Assembly: GCA_001595385.3 (NCBI GenBank)
Contig: LVEI03000001.1
Coordinates: 124,001 to 188,000 of the forward strand
Origin: Deltaproteobacteria bacterium GWC2_55_46
GTDB taxonomy: Bacteria; Desulfobacterota; GWC2-55-46
DNA: 64,000 bases
Direction of reading: 5' to 3'
The notes under the pieces are model-generated. The model was given only the letters and a program-made list of their open reading frames with translations, ran no database searches and was not told where the DNA came from. The position numbers and the translations under genes are program-made. Each line of letters begins with the position of its first letter. Positions within the stretch are counted from its first letter, which is position 1. Positions 28,205-36,617 of this stretch are shown in pieces.

Positions 28205-29119
28205 ATGGAAAAGCACGAAAGAGCTTCAAAGGGCACTTTCATCAGGAGGCAGGTCCGAGGTGAAGAGAGCGAGGTCCGTGAAGGCTTTTCAACCGATTCT
28301 GTAAAGTCCTACTTCAATTCCATCAAGAGATTCCACCTGCTCACGTCCAGAGAAGAAAAACTCCTCGCGAAAAAAATATCAAAAGGCGATCAGGAAGCCA
28401 GGCGGCGCATGATAGAGGCCAACCTCCGGCTGGTGGTCAATATCGCCAAAAAATACATGAACAGGGGCTTTCCCCTGCCTGACCTCATAGAAGAGGGCAA
28501 TATCGGCCTCATAAAATCTGTCGAGCGGTTCAGGGCCTCCAAGGGCTGCAAGTTCTCGACCTACGCGACCTACTGGATAAAGCAGTCGATAGAGAGGGCG
28601 ATAGCGAACCAGGGGAACGTGGTGAGGCTTCCTATACACGTGACCGCCGATATCTCGAAGCTCAGCCGTGCCACGAGGGAGCTTATGATGGCTCTCAGCA
28701 GGGAGCCGGATTTCAGCGAGCTTGCCGAAAGGACCGGCTTCTCCGGCAGGTACGTAAAGAAGCTCGACCTGATAAGCAAGAAAAGCTACTCCCTCGAGGC
28801 CGTCCTCCCGGACGGGAGCGACCAGTCGCTCCTTGATAAGATCGAGGATCCCACTTATCCGCCCCAGATCGACATACTGGACATGAACAGGAAGGCCGAG
28901 CGTGTAAGGGCCTGGCTCAGCCAGCTTGACGAGAGCGAGCAGAGGATAATAAGGCTCAGGTTCGGCATCGGCACCGGCTACCCTGAGACCCTCGAGTCGA
29001 TAGGCAATGTCTTCGGCGTGACGAGGGAGAGGGTGCGCCAGATAGAGGTGAAGGCCATGGACAAGCTCAAGAGGCTTGTGAAGGAGAGGGACAAGATAGC
29101 TTCTCTTGATGCCGTTTGA
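28205..29119 (+). CDS. rpoS: RpoS-like group 2 sigma-70 factor
   Basis: A 304-residue sigma factor. It has region 1.2 (DSVKSYFNSIKRFHLLTSRE), region 2 (ANLRLVVNIAKKYMNRG, DLIEEGNIGLIKSVERF, FSTYATYWIKQSIERA), region 3, and region 4 with a C-terminal helix-turn-helix (TLESIGNVFGVTRERVRQIE). It lacks the long region 1.1 of housekeeping RpoD. Its place after surE-pcm-nlpD is the RpoS position of gammaproteobacteria, which supports a stationary-phase or general-stress role. AAGGTGGAAG lies upstream of the ATG. Relatives in this group are sometimes just named RpoD/SigA family. Confidence 0.88.
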   Translation: MEKHERASKGTFIRRQVRGEESEVREGFSTDSVKSYFNSIKRFHLLTSREEKLLAKKISKGDQEARRRMIEANLRLVVNIAKKYMNRGFPLPDLIEEGNIGLIKSVERFRASKGCKFSTYATYWIKQSIERAIANQGNVVRLPIHVTADISKLSRATRELMMALSREPDFSELAERTGFSGRYVKKLDLISKKSYSLEAVLPDGSDQSLLDKIEDPTYPPQIDILDMNRKAERVRAWLSQLDESEQRIIRLRFGIGTGYPETLESIGNVFGVTRERVRQIEVKAMDKLKRLVKERDKIASLDAV

Positions 29120-29158
29120 ACTTCTGTGGTATCATGAAAAAGTTTCCTCCTGACAGGT

Positions 29159-29235
29159 GGTTGCTGAAAAACTCAAAATTAGGTTCAGGCTTCAAATGAG
29201 GTCACGACGCCGCAGGTCGGCCTTTTTCAGCAGCC
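29159..29235. repeat. Inverted repeat of the GCTGAAAAA family between rpoS and apt
   Basis: The arms GGTTGCTGAAAAA (29159-29171) and TTTTTCAGCAGCC (29223-29235) pair nearly perfectly around a 51-base centre. They are related to the inverted repeat at 23778 and to the hairpin array at 233-377. It could fold as a terminator-like stem after rpoS, or be the end pair of a small mobile remnant. Confidence 0.65.
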
Positions 29236-29261
29236 TGCTAAAACTTTTCAAGGAGTAAAGG

Positions 29262-29780
29262 ATGATTGAGCAGCTTAAGACTTCTATCAGGGATGTGCCG
29301 GACTTTCCAAAGAAGGGGATACTCTTCAAGGACATCACTACTCTGTGCAAGGAGCCCGCGCTCTTCCAGCGCATGGTAGACCTCATGGGGCACAGGTACA
29401 TCGGAAAGGGCATAGACCTGGTGGTCGGCATAGAGGCCAGGGGCTTTGTGGTGGGCGCTGCCCTTGCCTACAAGATCGGGGCCGGGGTAGTGCTCGTGAG
29501 GAAGCCGGGAAAACTTCCGCACAAGACACACAAGGCGAGCTATTCTCTCGAGTACGGGAAAGACAGCCTCGAGATACACCAGGACGCCATCACCCCCGGG
29601 CAGAACGTGGTCATAGCCGACGACCTCCTCGCCACAGGCGGGACGGCAGGGGCTGTGGCGAGCCTGGTAAGGCAGATGGGTGGCAATATAGTCGAGTGCG
29701 CCTTCATAGTCGAGCTCGATGAGCTTAACGGCAGAGAGAAGCTTAAGCCGCATCCGGTCTATTCGCTTATAAAGTATTGA
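29262..29780 (+). CDS. apt: Adenine phosphoribosyltransferase
   Basis: Salvages adenine to AMP with PRPP. The 172-residue protein has the usual length, the N-terminal [14 protein letters not shown], the segment [18 protein letters not shown] and the PRPP-binding loop [23 protein letters not shown] precedes the ATG. Confidence 0.96.
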   Translation: MIEQLKTSIRDVPDFPKKGILFKDITTLCKEPALFQRMVDLMGHRYIGKGIDLVVGIEARGFVVGAALAYKIGAGVVLVRKPGKLPHKTHKASYSLEYGKDSLEIHQDAITPGQNVVIADDLLATGGTAGAVASLVRQMGGNIVECAFIVELDELNGREKLKPHPVYSLIKY

Positions 29781-29861
29781 ACGGAGCCAAGGTCATCCTG
29801 AGCGAAACGGATCGCCTGAGAGTTTTGGAGAGAGTTCTGTTTTTCAGAAGTATCTATAACC

Positions 29862-29893
29862 GGGCAAGGGCTCATGCCGCCTTGCCCTTTTTT
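29862..29893 (+). terminator. Intrinsic terminator abutting the permease start codon
   Basis: The stem GGGCAAGG / CCTTGCCC with a 10-base loop is followed by six T. The permease ATG begins only two bases after the T-run, so this structure either ends the apt transcript or sits in the permease leader as an attenuator. Confidence 0.75.
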
Positions 29894-29895
29894 CT

Positions 29896-31143
29896 ATGCC
29901 TCCAATCGACCCTGTCCCCCCGATAGTCCTCATCGCGGTCTTTGCGCTTATCGCCATCCGGCAGGTGGGCACCTTCAGGCTGGCCATCTGGCAGATAATG
30001 CTTGCCGGGGCTCTTGCCGTGCTCGCGCTCGGCTCCATAAGCCCAGGCAAGGCGCTCGCCTCAATAGACCTCGACGTGATGATATTCCTCTTCGGTATGT
30101 TTGTGGTAGGGGAGGCGATGGTCGAGAGCAGGTACCTGCATAACGTTGCCCACAGCGTCTTTAGCAGGGCGAGGAGCACCGACGCCCTGGTCCTTTACAT
30201 ACTCTTTATCATGGGCTTCTTCTCCGCCTTCATCATGAACGACACGGTTGCGATAATCGGCACGCCGCTTGTGCTATTCTACGCTAAAAGGCATAATATT
30301 TCGCCTAAACTATTGCTTCTAAGCCTTTGTTTTGCCACTACATTAGGAAGTGTTGCAAGCCCCATAGGAAACCCGCAGAACCTCCTTATCGCACTTCACG
30401 GCAAGATGTCGAATCCCTTTGTGTCATTTTTTACCTACCTTGCCATCCCGACATTTTTAAATATCCTTATCGCATTCGCCATGCTCAGGTTTTTCTTCAG
30501 GGGCCACTTCCACAATATGCGCCTTGAGGGCGCAAGGGAAGATATACGTGACAGGGGGCTTGCCGATCTCTGCAGGGTATCGCTACTGTTGATCTTTGTG
30601 ATGATAACCGCCAAGGTCGTCTCCGTATTCAACGGCCTTGAGTGGGATTTTAGCCTCACATACATAGCGATAGCCGCCGCCACGCCGATCTTGCTCATTA
30701 GCCCCCGGCGTTTTGAGATAGCGAGGAAGATTGACTGGCATACCCTTGTATTTTTCGCGTCGATGTTCGTCCTGATGGCGAGCGTCTGGGACTCCGGCAT
30801 CATCCAGCGACTTATGCCTGGCTGGTCGGGCGCCGGCTACGCTCCGGTAATGGTCTTGAGCGTCCTTTTAAGCCAGCTCATCTCGAACGTGCCGTTTGTG
30901 GCCCTTTACCTGCCGGTACTCGACCTTGCCGGGGCGGGGGCGCGCGAGCTCATGGCGCTGGCAGCCGGCAGCACTATCGCCGGGAACCTCCTGATACTCG
31001 GGGCGGCGAGCAATATCATAATTATTCAGAACTCGGAGAAAAAGGGAGAGACTATCTCGTTCCTTGATTTCGCAAGGGTCGGTATCCCGCTTACTGTCTT
31101 CAATACGGCGGTCTACTGGGCTTACTTCGAACTGTTTTTATAA
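29896..31143 (+). CDS. SLC13 / ArsB-NhaD superfamily ion permease
   Basis: A 415-residue inner-membrane protein with about ten hydrophobic segments. It has the two typical half-motifs of the ion transporter superfamily: FIMNDTVAIIGTPLVL with VASPIGNPQNLLIAL in the first half, and LLSQLISNVPFVALYLP with GAASNIIIIQNSEKKG in the second. Members carry arsenite, dicarboxylates, sulfate or sodium/proton; the substrate cannot be told from sequence alone. No Shine-Dalgarno can fit between the terminator hairpin and the ATG. Residues from about 125 are encoded by a somewhat more AT-rich stretch. Confidence 0.82.
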   Translation: MPPIDPVPPIVLIAVFALIAIRQVGTFRLAIWQIMLAGALAVLALGSISPGKALASIDLDVMIFLFGMFVVGEAMVESRYLHNVAHSVFSRARSTDALVLYILFIMGFFSAFIMNDTVAIIGTPLVLFYAKRHNISPKLLLLSLCFATTLGSVASPIGNPQNLLIALHGKMSNPFVSFFTYLAIPTFLNILIAFAMLRFFFRGHFHNMRLEGAREDIRDRGLADLCRVSLLLIFVMITAKVVSVFNGLEWDFSLTYIAIAAATPILLISPRRFEIARKIDWHTLVFFASMFVLMASVWDSGIIQRLMPGWSGAGYAPVMVLSVLLSQLISNVPFVALYLPVLDLAGAGARELMALAAGSTIAGNLLILGAASNIIIIQNSEKKGETISFLDFARVGIPLTVFNTAVYWAYFELFL

Positions 31144-31164
31144 AAAACCAATAAAATCATCGCA

Positions 31165-32328
31165 CTATAGAACTTCCATGATAACACACTTAAGGTATTC
31201 GGTCTCCGGCACCGCAAGTGACACGGGGTGGTCCTTTGCCTGTGAGCGTGTCTCGATTATCCTGGCCTGTCTACCCGCGCCCCTTGCCGCCGTCCTGAGC
31301 ATCTCGAAGAACATCATCCTGTCCACATGATATGAGCATGAAGATGTCGCGAAAAGGCCTCCGTGCCTGAGTAGCCCCATGCAGGCGGCATTGAGCTCTG
31401 TATAGGCCTTGAACGCCTCCGCTATGCGGGCCTTTGATTTGACGAAGGCCGGAGGGTCGAGGGCTATGCAGTCGTATTTTCTGCCTGCCCGCACCTCCTC
31501 TTTTAAAAGCTCAAAGACATCAGCCTTTACGAAATCGCAACTCCCTGAAAGGCCGTTCAGCTCGGCATTCCTCTTGCCCTGGCCTATGGCGTATTCTGAG
31601 GAATCTACCGTTTTCATCTTGACGCCCTTTTTCGCGAGGGCGAGGCTCCATGCTCCTGTATAGGAAAAGAGGTCAAGCCCTGTGCCGCCTTCGCAGAGCG
31701 CGGCAAAGGCCTTTCTGTTCTCTGCCTGGTCGAGGAAAAAGCCCGTCTTCTGCCCTGTCATGGGGTCTACTTCCATCCTCACTCCGTCCTCTTCCACGAT
31801 GGGCAACGGGTCTATCACGCCCTTTATTATCTTCTTTTCAAGCGGAAGGCCTTCGAGAGTCCGGATGGAGCTGTCGTTTCTTACTACGATCGAAGCCGGG
31901 GCGTAGACCTCTTCGAGCGCCTTTATCACCTTATCCGACTGGGCCTCCATGCCGAGAGTGAGAAACTGTACGGAGAGGCAGCCGCCGAGCTTATCGACTA
32001 TAAGGCCGGGCAGGAGGTCGCTTTCGCTGTAGACGGCCCTGAACGAGCCGCGCCCTCCGATGGTCTTTTTCCTGTAGGCAAGTGCCTCCTCGATCCTCCT
32101 TTTGAAGAAGGTTTCGTCTATCTCCTCCCTCTTCCTCGTAAGTATCCTTACCGATATGAGGGAGTGCGGGTTTACATAGCCGATTCCAAGAAAATTGCCT
32201 TTTTTATCGGTAAGCTCCACGAGCGAGCCGGGGGCGAACTTTTTGGGGCTTGTCGCCAGCTCGTTAGAAAAGACCCAGAGATGGCCCGCGAGTATCCTCG
32301 ATATCCTGTTTACGACAGCCTTATCCAT
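31165..32328 (-). CDS. RlmI-like class I SAM-dependent rRNA methyltransferase
   Basis: A 387-residue protein with an N-terminal PUA domain (RILAGHLWVFSNELA ... GNFLGIGYVNPHSLISVR), a central linker region, and a C-terminal Rossmann methyltransferase (GLDLFSYTGAWSLALAKKG, CIALDPPAFVKSKARI). The fold matches E. coli RlmI, which makes m5C in 23S rRNA. In RlmI the DPPxF motif marks the active site and it is intact here. Its own promoter lies upstream. Confidence 0.88.
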   Translation of the reverse strand: MDKAVVNRISRILAGHLWVFSNELATSPKKFAPGSLVELTDKKGNFLGIGYVNPHSLISVRILTRKREEIDETFFKRRIEEALAYRKKTIGGRGSFRAVYSESDLLPGLIVDKLGGCLSVQFLTLGMEAQSDKVIKALEEVYAPASIVVRNDSSIRTLEGLPLEKKIIKGVIDPLPIVEEDGVRMEVDPMTGQKTGFFLDQAENRKAFAALCEGGTGLDLFSYTGAWSLALAKKGVKMKTVDSSEYAIGQGKRNAELNGLSGSCDFVKADVFELLKEEVRAGRKYDCIALDPPAFVKSKARIAEAFKAYTELNAACMGLLRHGGLFATSSCSYHVDRMMFFEMLRTAARGAGRQARIIETRSQAKDHPVSLAVPETEYLKCVIMEVL

Positions 32329-32353
32329 TAAGATAACCCCCTTTGAGGCCGAT

Positions 32354-32381
32354 ATTATAATCGAGTGCGGACGTTAATCAA
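32354..32381 (-). promoter_or_regulatory. Candidate sigma-70 promoter for the RlmI-like gene
   Basis: On the minus strand TTGATT (32376-32381) and TATAAT (32354-32359) are spaced by 16 bases, about 25 bases before the start codon. Confidence 0.65.
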
Positions 32382-32500
32382 AGGCATTTCATGTTGCGTG
32401 CCGGGTTGCATTTTTCTTCAATATGGGAAAAACTTGTGTATGGCCCTGAAAAAGAGAATAGTCCCTTTTTCGCGGCCCCAAAAGAATAGAGGTGGCCAAA

Positions 32501-35215
32501 ATGGCTGTCGAGAAGAGGTTTGAAGGAGGCGAGCCTGAAAGCATTGAGGTGATCCTCCGGACAGGACAGAGCTTGAAGCTCCGCCCCATACGCCCTGAGG
32601 ACAAGCAGAAGCTCAAGGAATTCTTCTACAGGCTCAGCCCGCGGACGAGATACCTGAGGTTCCAGTACGCCAAGGAGCATATAACCGACGAGGAGCTTAA
32701 ATACTTCACGGAGCTCACTCCTCCAGAGCGCTACGCCTATGTGGCGGCCATAGGGGAGGGCGAAAGGGAACGGATAGTGGCTGTGGCCAGGTGGGATACC
32801 CTTCCTGATAAAAAGACCGCCGAAGTCGCTTTTACGGTGCAGGACAATATACAGCTCCACGGCATAGGCACGCTCCTGCTTGAAGAGCTTGCCAAGGCCG
32901 CCCTGTCATACAACATAACTATCTTCAGGGCGCAGGTGCTCGCCGAGAACATCCACATGCTCGAGGTCTTCGACGAGAGCGGCTTCAGGTTCAAGAAGAC
33001 CTTCTCGGAGGGGGTCCACCATTACTTCATAGACCTGAAGGACCAGGAAGAGTATTCGAAGAGGCAGGCGTACAGGGAACACGTCGCGAGGAGCGAGGGC
33101 GTAAGAAGGCTTTTGAACCCAAGGCGCGTAGCCGTAATAGGCGCCTCCAGGAGCCCTGAGAGCGTAGGCGGCGCCCTTTTCAGGAACATGCTGAGGGACG
33201 GCTTCAAGGGTGTCGTCTTCCCTGTGAACCCGAAGACCGATTCCATCGCTGGCGTGCTCTCATATCCTACCGTACTGGACGTGCCGGTCGATATAGACCT
33301 CGCGGTAATAGTGGTCCCCGCCGAGCAGGTCTTGAGCGTCGTAGACCAATGCGCCGAGAAGGGGATCGGCACGCTCGTCGTCATATCCGCCGGCTTCGGC
33401 GAATCCGGTGTAGAGGGCAAGGAACGGGAACGGATGCTCCGCGAGAAGATACTCTCTTACGGCATGCGGGTCGTCGGGCCAAACTGTCTCGGGGTCTTGA
33501 ACAACAGCCCTGAGGTGAGGCTTAACGCCACGTTCTCTCCTGTCATCGCTCCTGCCGGGAACCTGAGCATCGGCTCGCAGAGCGGGGCTTTGGGCCTCGC
33601 CCTCCTCGACCACGCCAAGAGCATAGACCTCGGTATTTCCTCGTTCGTAAGCTTCGGCAACAGGATAGACATAGCAACAGACGACCTCATGGAGTACTGG
33701 GAGGACGATTTAAATACCGGCGTCATAGTCCTCTATCAGGAGTCATTCGGCAGCCCCAGGAAGTTCGGCAGGATAGCGAAGAGGATATCGCACAAAAAGC
33801 CTATTATAGCCGTCAAGGCCGGACGGTCTCTGGTAGGGGCGAGGGCGGCCACATCCCATACAGGGGCGCTTGCCGCCTCGGACGTCGCCGTTGACGCGCT
33901 CTTCAGGCAGGCCGGGGTCATAAGGGTAACGACCATAAAGGAGATGTTCAACGCCGCGCAGGTGCTCACGCATCAGCCTCTTCCCAAGGGGCCGAGGGTG
34001 GGGATACTCACCAACGCGGGAGGCCCGGGTGTGCTCGCTGCTGACGCCTGCGAGGGGCTGGGCCTTAAGGTAACTCCCCTGACGGACGAGACCCAGGCGA
34101 GGCTCCGCGCCTTTCTCCCGAAGGCCGCGGCAGTTACGAACCCGGTCGACATGATAGCTACCGCTCCGCCTGAGTCTTTCAAGCTCTCCCTTGAAGTGAT
34201 GCTCGATGACCCGGAGATAGATTCGGTCATCGTGATCTACATACCGCCACTCGTGACCAGGCCAGAAGACGTAGCCGGCGCATTGAGCGAAGCACTTGCC
34301 GGTTATAAGGGAGACAAGCCCGTCGTGACCTGCTTTATGATGTCCCAGGCCATGATGGAGGGCATAAGAAAGGAGACAGGGCTCCGTCCGTTCATCTTCC
34401 CTGAGGACGCCGTTCAGGCCCTGTCGCTGGCGTACAATTATTCGCAGTACAAGTACAGGGCAGAGGGGGCGCCTGTAAAGTTCCCCGGCCTTGACACCGA
34501 CGCGATAAGAAGGAGCGTCTTCGAAGATGGCGCCAGGAGGGGCTGGATGATGCCTGAGGCCGCGCTCGCCTTACTCAGCCGTTACGGTATAAACTCGGTA
34601 GTGACGAGGGTAGCGATGAACGCCGATGAGGCCGCGAAGGTAGCGGGAGAGACAGGCTTTCCGGTGGTCATGAAGGTCCGCTCTCAAAGGATAGTGCACA
34701 AGACCGACGTGGGCGGCATAGCGGTAGGCTTGAGGAACGCCGAAGAGGTAAGAAAGGCCTTCAACGACATAAAGCTCAAGATAGAGGAGGCGGGGCTTTT
34801 AAGCGAGATGCAGGGGGTGGTGGTCCAGCCGATGGTCAAAGGAGGGCAGGAGATGATAGTGGGCATGTCAGTAGACCCTCTTTTCGGCCCGCTCATAATG
34901 GCCGGGCTCGGTGGCGTGGAGGTAGAGCTATTGAAAGACGTCTCCTTCGCGATCCACCCGCTTAACGACGTGGAGCCGGAGAGGATGCTCACCCAGCTCA
35001 AGAGCTTCCCTCTTCTCACAGGGTACAGGGGCAGGCCGCCCAGGGATATTGACGCCTTGAAGGAAACTGTCCTGAGGTTCTCCGCCCTGATAGAGGACTT
35101 CCCGGAGCTTGAGACGATAGAGATAAACCCGCTTATGGTGCTTGGGGTGGGGCATGGCTGCGTTGCGGTGGACGCGAGGGTCTATCTGAGGGGCCCGGAA
35201 TCCCCTGTGCTGTAA
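32501..35215 (+). CDS. GNAT acetyltransferase fused to NDP-forming acyl-CoA synthetase
   Basis: A 904-residue fusion. Residues 25-175 form a GNAT domain (acetyl-CoA loop QLHGIGT near 118). Residues 200-320 are a CoA-binding Rossmann domain (VAVIGASRSPESVGG), and 325-500 are a succinyl-CoA-ligase-like part with phosphohistidine motif SHTGAL (His453). Residues 660-890 form an ATP-grasp domain (VVMKVRSQRIVHKTDVGG). Related Pat proteins acetylate and inactivate acetyl-CoA synthetase, with GNAT at the C-terminus; here GNAT comes first. The retained His suggests the synthetase half could be active. I chose ATG 32501 (AGAGGT seven bases upstream) over the GTG at 32492. Confidence 0.9.
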   Translation: MAVEKRFEGGEPESIEVILRTGQSLKLRPIRPEDKQKLKEFFYRLSPRTRYLRFQYAKEHITDEELKYFTELTPPERYAYVAAIGEGERERIVAVARWDTLPDKKTAEVAFTVQDNIQLHGIGTLLLEELAKAALSYNITIFRAQVLAENIHMLEVFDESGFRFKKTFSEGVHHYFIDLKDQEEYSKRQAYREHVARSEGVRRLLNPRRVAVIGASRSPESVGGALFRNMLRDGFKGVVFPVNPKTDSIAGVLSYPTVLDVPVDIDLAVIVVPAEQVLSVVDQCAEKGIGTLVVISAGFGESGVEGKERERMLREKILSYGMRVVGPNCLGVLNNSPEVRLNATFSPVIAPAGNLSIGSQSGALGLALLDHAKSIDLGISSFVSFGNRIDIATDDLMEYWEDDLNTGVIVLYQESFGSPRKFGRIAKRISHKKPIIAVKAGRSLVGARAATSHTGALAASDVAVDALFRQAGVIRVTTIKEMFNAAQVLTHQPLPKGPRVGILTNAGGPGVLAADACEGLGLKVTPLTDETQARLRAFLPKAAAVTNPVDMIATAPPESFKLSLEVMLDDPEIDSVIVIYIPPLVTRPEDVAGALSEALAGYKGDKPVVTCFMMSQAMMEGIRKETGLRPFIFPEDAVQALSLAYNYSQYKYRAEGAPVKFPGLDTDAIRRSVFEDGARRGWMMPEAALALLSRYGINSVVTRVAMNADEAAKVAGETGFPVVMKVRSQRIVHKTDVGGIAVGLRNAEEVRKAFNDIKLKIEEAGLLSEMQGVVVQPMVKGGQEMIVGMSVDPLFGPLIMAGLGGVEVELLKDVSFAIHPLNDVEPERMLTQLKSFPLLTGYRGRPPRDIDALKETVLRFSALIEDFPELETIEINPLMVLGVGHGCVAVDARVYLRGPESPVL

Positions 35216-35661
35216 TGCTGCACTCTATCGTCAAATACCTCTCGCTGACCTTCTCCGCCGGGGTCTTCGGTGCGCTCGTAAATACCTTCTCGCTCTGGGC
35301 CGCTGGCCACTTCGGGCTACTTTCATATATGGGCGTTGGTATAGATCATGAGCTGCCTCGTACAGCTATTTATACCCGGATAGTCTGGGGCGGCCTATGG
35401 GGGTTTCTCTTCCTCGTTCCTTTCGCGTGGAGGTCTTACGCTCTTCGTGGTGTCATACTGAGCATAGGACCTACATTAGTCCAGCTCTTCTCTATCTTTC
35501 CGATGCATGGGGCCGGGATCATGGGCCTTTCTTACGGTATGCTCACCCCTGTTGCCGTCTTTGTCCTTAACGCCATATGGGGCATGAGCGCCGGGATATG
35601 GCTCCTCGCGTCAGAGGACCAGCATGAGAGGCCGTGGTTCAGAAAATATTACATTGAATGA
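35215..35661 (+). CDS. Four-helix integral membrane protein of unknown function
   Basis: A 148-residue protein with about four hydrophobic segments (near residues 8-30, 55-72, 80-96, 105-132) and short charged ends; I do not recognise the family. Its ATG overlaps the stop of the preceding GNAT/acyl-CoA-synthetase gene (TAATG), so it is translationally coupled and may work with it or share only its regulation. No signal peptide or catalytic motif is evident. Confidence 0.75.
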   Translation: MLHSIVKYLSLTFSAGVFGALVNTFSLWAAGHFGLLSYMGVGIDHELPRTAIYTRIVWGGLWGFLFLVPFAWRSYALRGVILSIGPTLVQLFSIFPMHGAGIMGLSYGMLTPVAVFVLNAIWGMSAGIWLLASEDQHERPWFRKYYIE

Positions 35662-35733
35662 GCCTGCCTTGACTGAAAAGGTCTTTCGGAGTAGACTTTC
35701 TCTACGCTTTTTTGTCAGCGAAGGCAGGTATCC

Positions 35734-36615
35734 TTGAAGGAAAAAAACACCCACATCATAAAAAACAGGGCGCCGTTCCTAAAAAAGCTCGTTATAGCAA
35801 CGGTCGCCGCAGCCATCGGCCTCGTTCTTTTCTCGCTTACCTTATTTCACCTTGTTCCGGCGCGCATATATGAGAAGGTCCTGGTAGAGGAGTTTCTCGA
35901 AAAGACCGGGCTTCTTCTTGAGAGCGATTCTTTTGACACGGCCTTCCCGTTAGGCTTCAAGCTCGATGGGCTCAGGGTCGCCAACCGTGGCGGCAATGTG
36001 ATGCGCCTTGACAGGCTCCGTGCCGACTTTAATCCACTGGGGATATTAACGGGTCTAAAGGTAGACGTGAGGGGAGAGGCGGGGAAAGGCGTCATAGAGG
36101 GTTCGATAATATCCGGGCTTAATAGCTCGTCTATCGATATCGAGGCGAGGGGGATGGGATTTTCTTACCTTGATGCCTTGGCGCGCGCAGGCCTTGTATT
36201 GGACGGTACCTTCGACAGCTCGGTCTCTATCGCCGTGAGAGGCGGATGCCCGAACGGGTTTGCAAGGCTTGAAGGAACGGAGCTGCGTGGCGCGGAGTTA
36301 CGTTTCAGGGGCATGCCGCTTCCTTTTGACGGAATAGACGAGGCGGGCTTTTCAGCTGATCTCAAGGACTGTAGTATCCGCCTTAATGGCCTATGGATAG
36401 ACGGGGCTCAGATCTCCATGAGACTTCTCGGGGATATAAGGATATCAAGGCCGCTTTCAGAGAGCCCGGTCGATATGACGATTGAGATAGTCCCGCACGG
36501 CGACCTTCTGGAAAAACAATACATGCTGTCGCCCATAGCGAACTACAGGAAGTCGGCCAATTTCTACTCCATCCCGTTAAAGGGCACCCTTGGCGGCCTT
36601 TCTTCAGGCCTTTGA
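35734..36615 (+). CDS. gspN: GspN-like type II secretion protein
   Basis: A 293-residue bitopic protein with one N-terminal membrane segment (about residues 18-42). A periplasmic beta-rich region follows with the AsmA/GspN-like pattern GFKLDGLRVANRGGNVMRLDRL and FNPLGILTGLKVDVRGEAG. GspN is an accessory of type II secretion, best known in deltaproteobacteria and relatives. No other gsp gene is in the window, so it is an orphan here. Start is TTG 35734 with AAGGCAGG upstream. It converges on the TPR lipoprotein with only two bases between the stop codons. Confidence 0.75.
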   Translation: MKEKNTHIIKNRAPFLKKLVIATVAAAIGLVLFSLTLFHLVPARIYEKVLVEEFLEKTGLLLESDSFDTAFPLGFKLDGLRVANRGGNVMRLDRLRADFNPLGILTGLKVDVRGEAGKGVIEGSIISGLNSSSIDIEARGMGFSYLDALARAGLVLDGTFDSSVSIAVRGGCPNGFARLEGTELRGAELRFRGMPLPFDGIDEAGFSADLKDCSIRLNGLWIDGAQISMRLLGDIRISRPLSESPVDMTIEIVPHGDLLEKQYMLSPIANYRKSANFYSIPLKGTLGGLSSGL

Positions 36616-36617
36616 TA

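Noticed and set aside
27297-28229. Long minus-strand frame opposite the NlpD-like gene
   Set aside because: It lies antisense to a gene with clear LysM and M23 motifs, and its product shows no recognisable domain.
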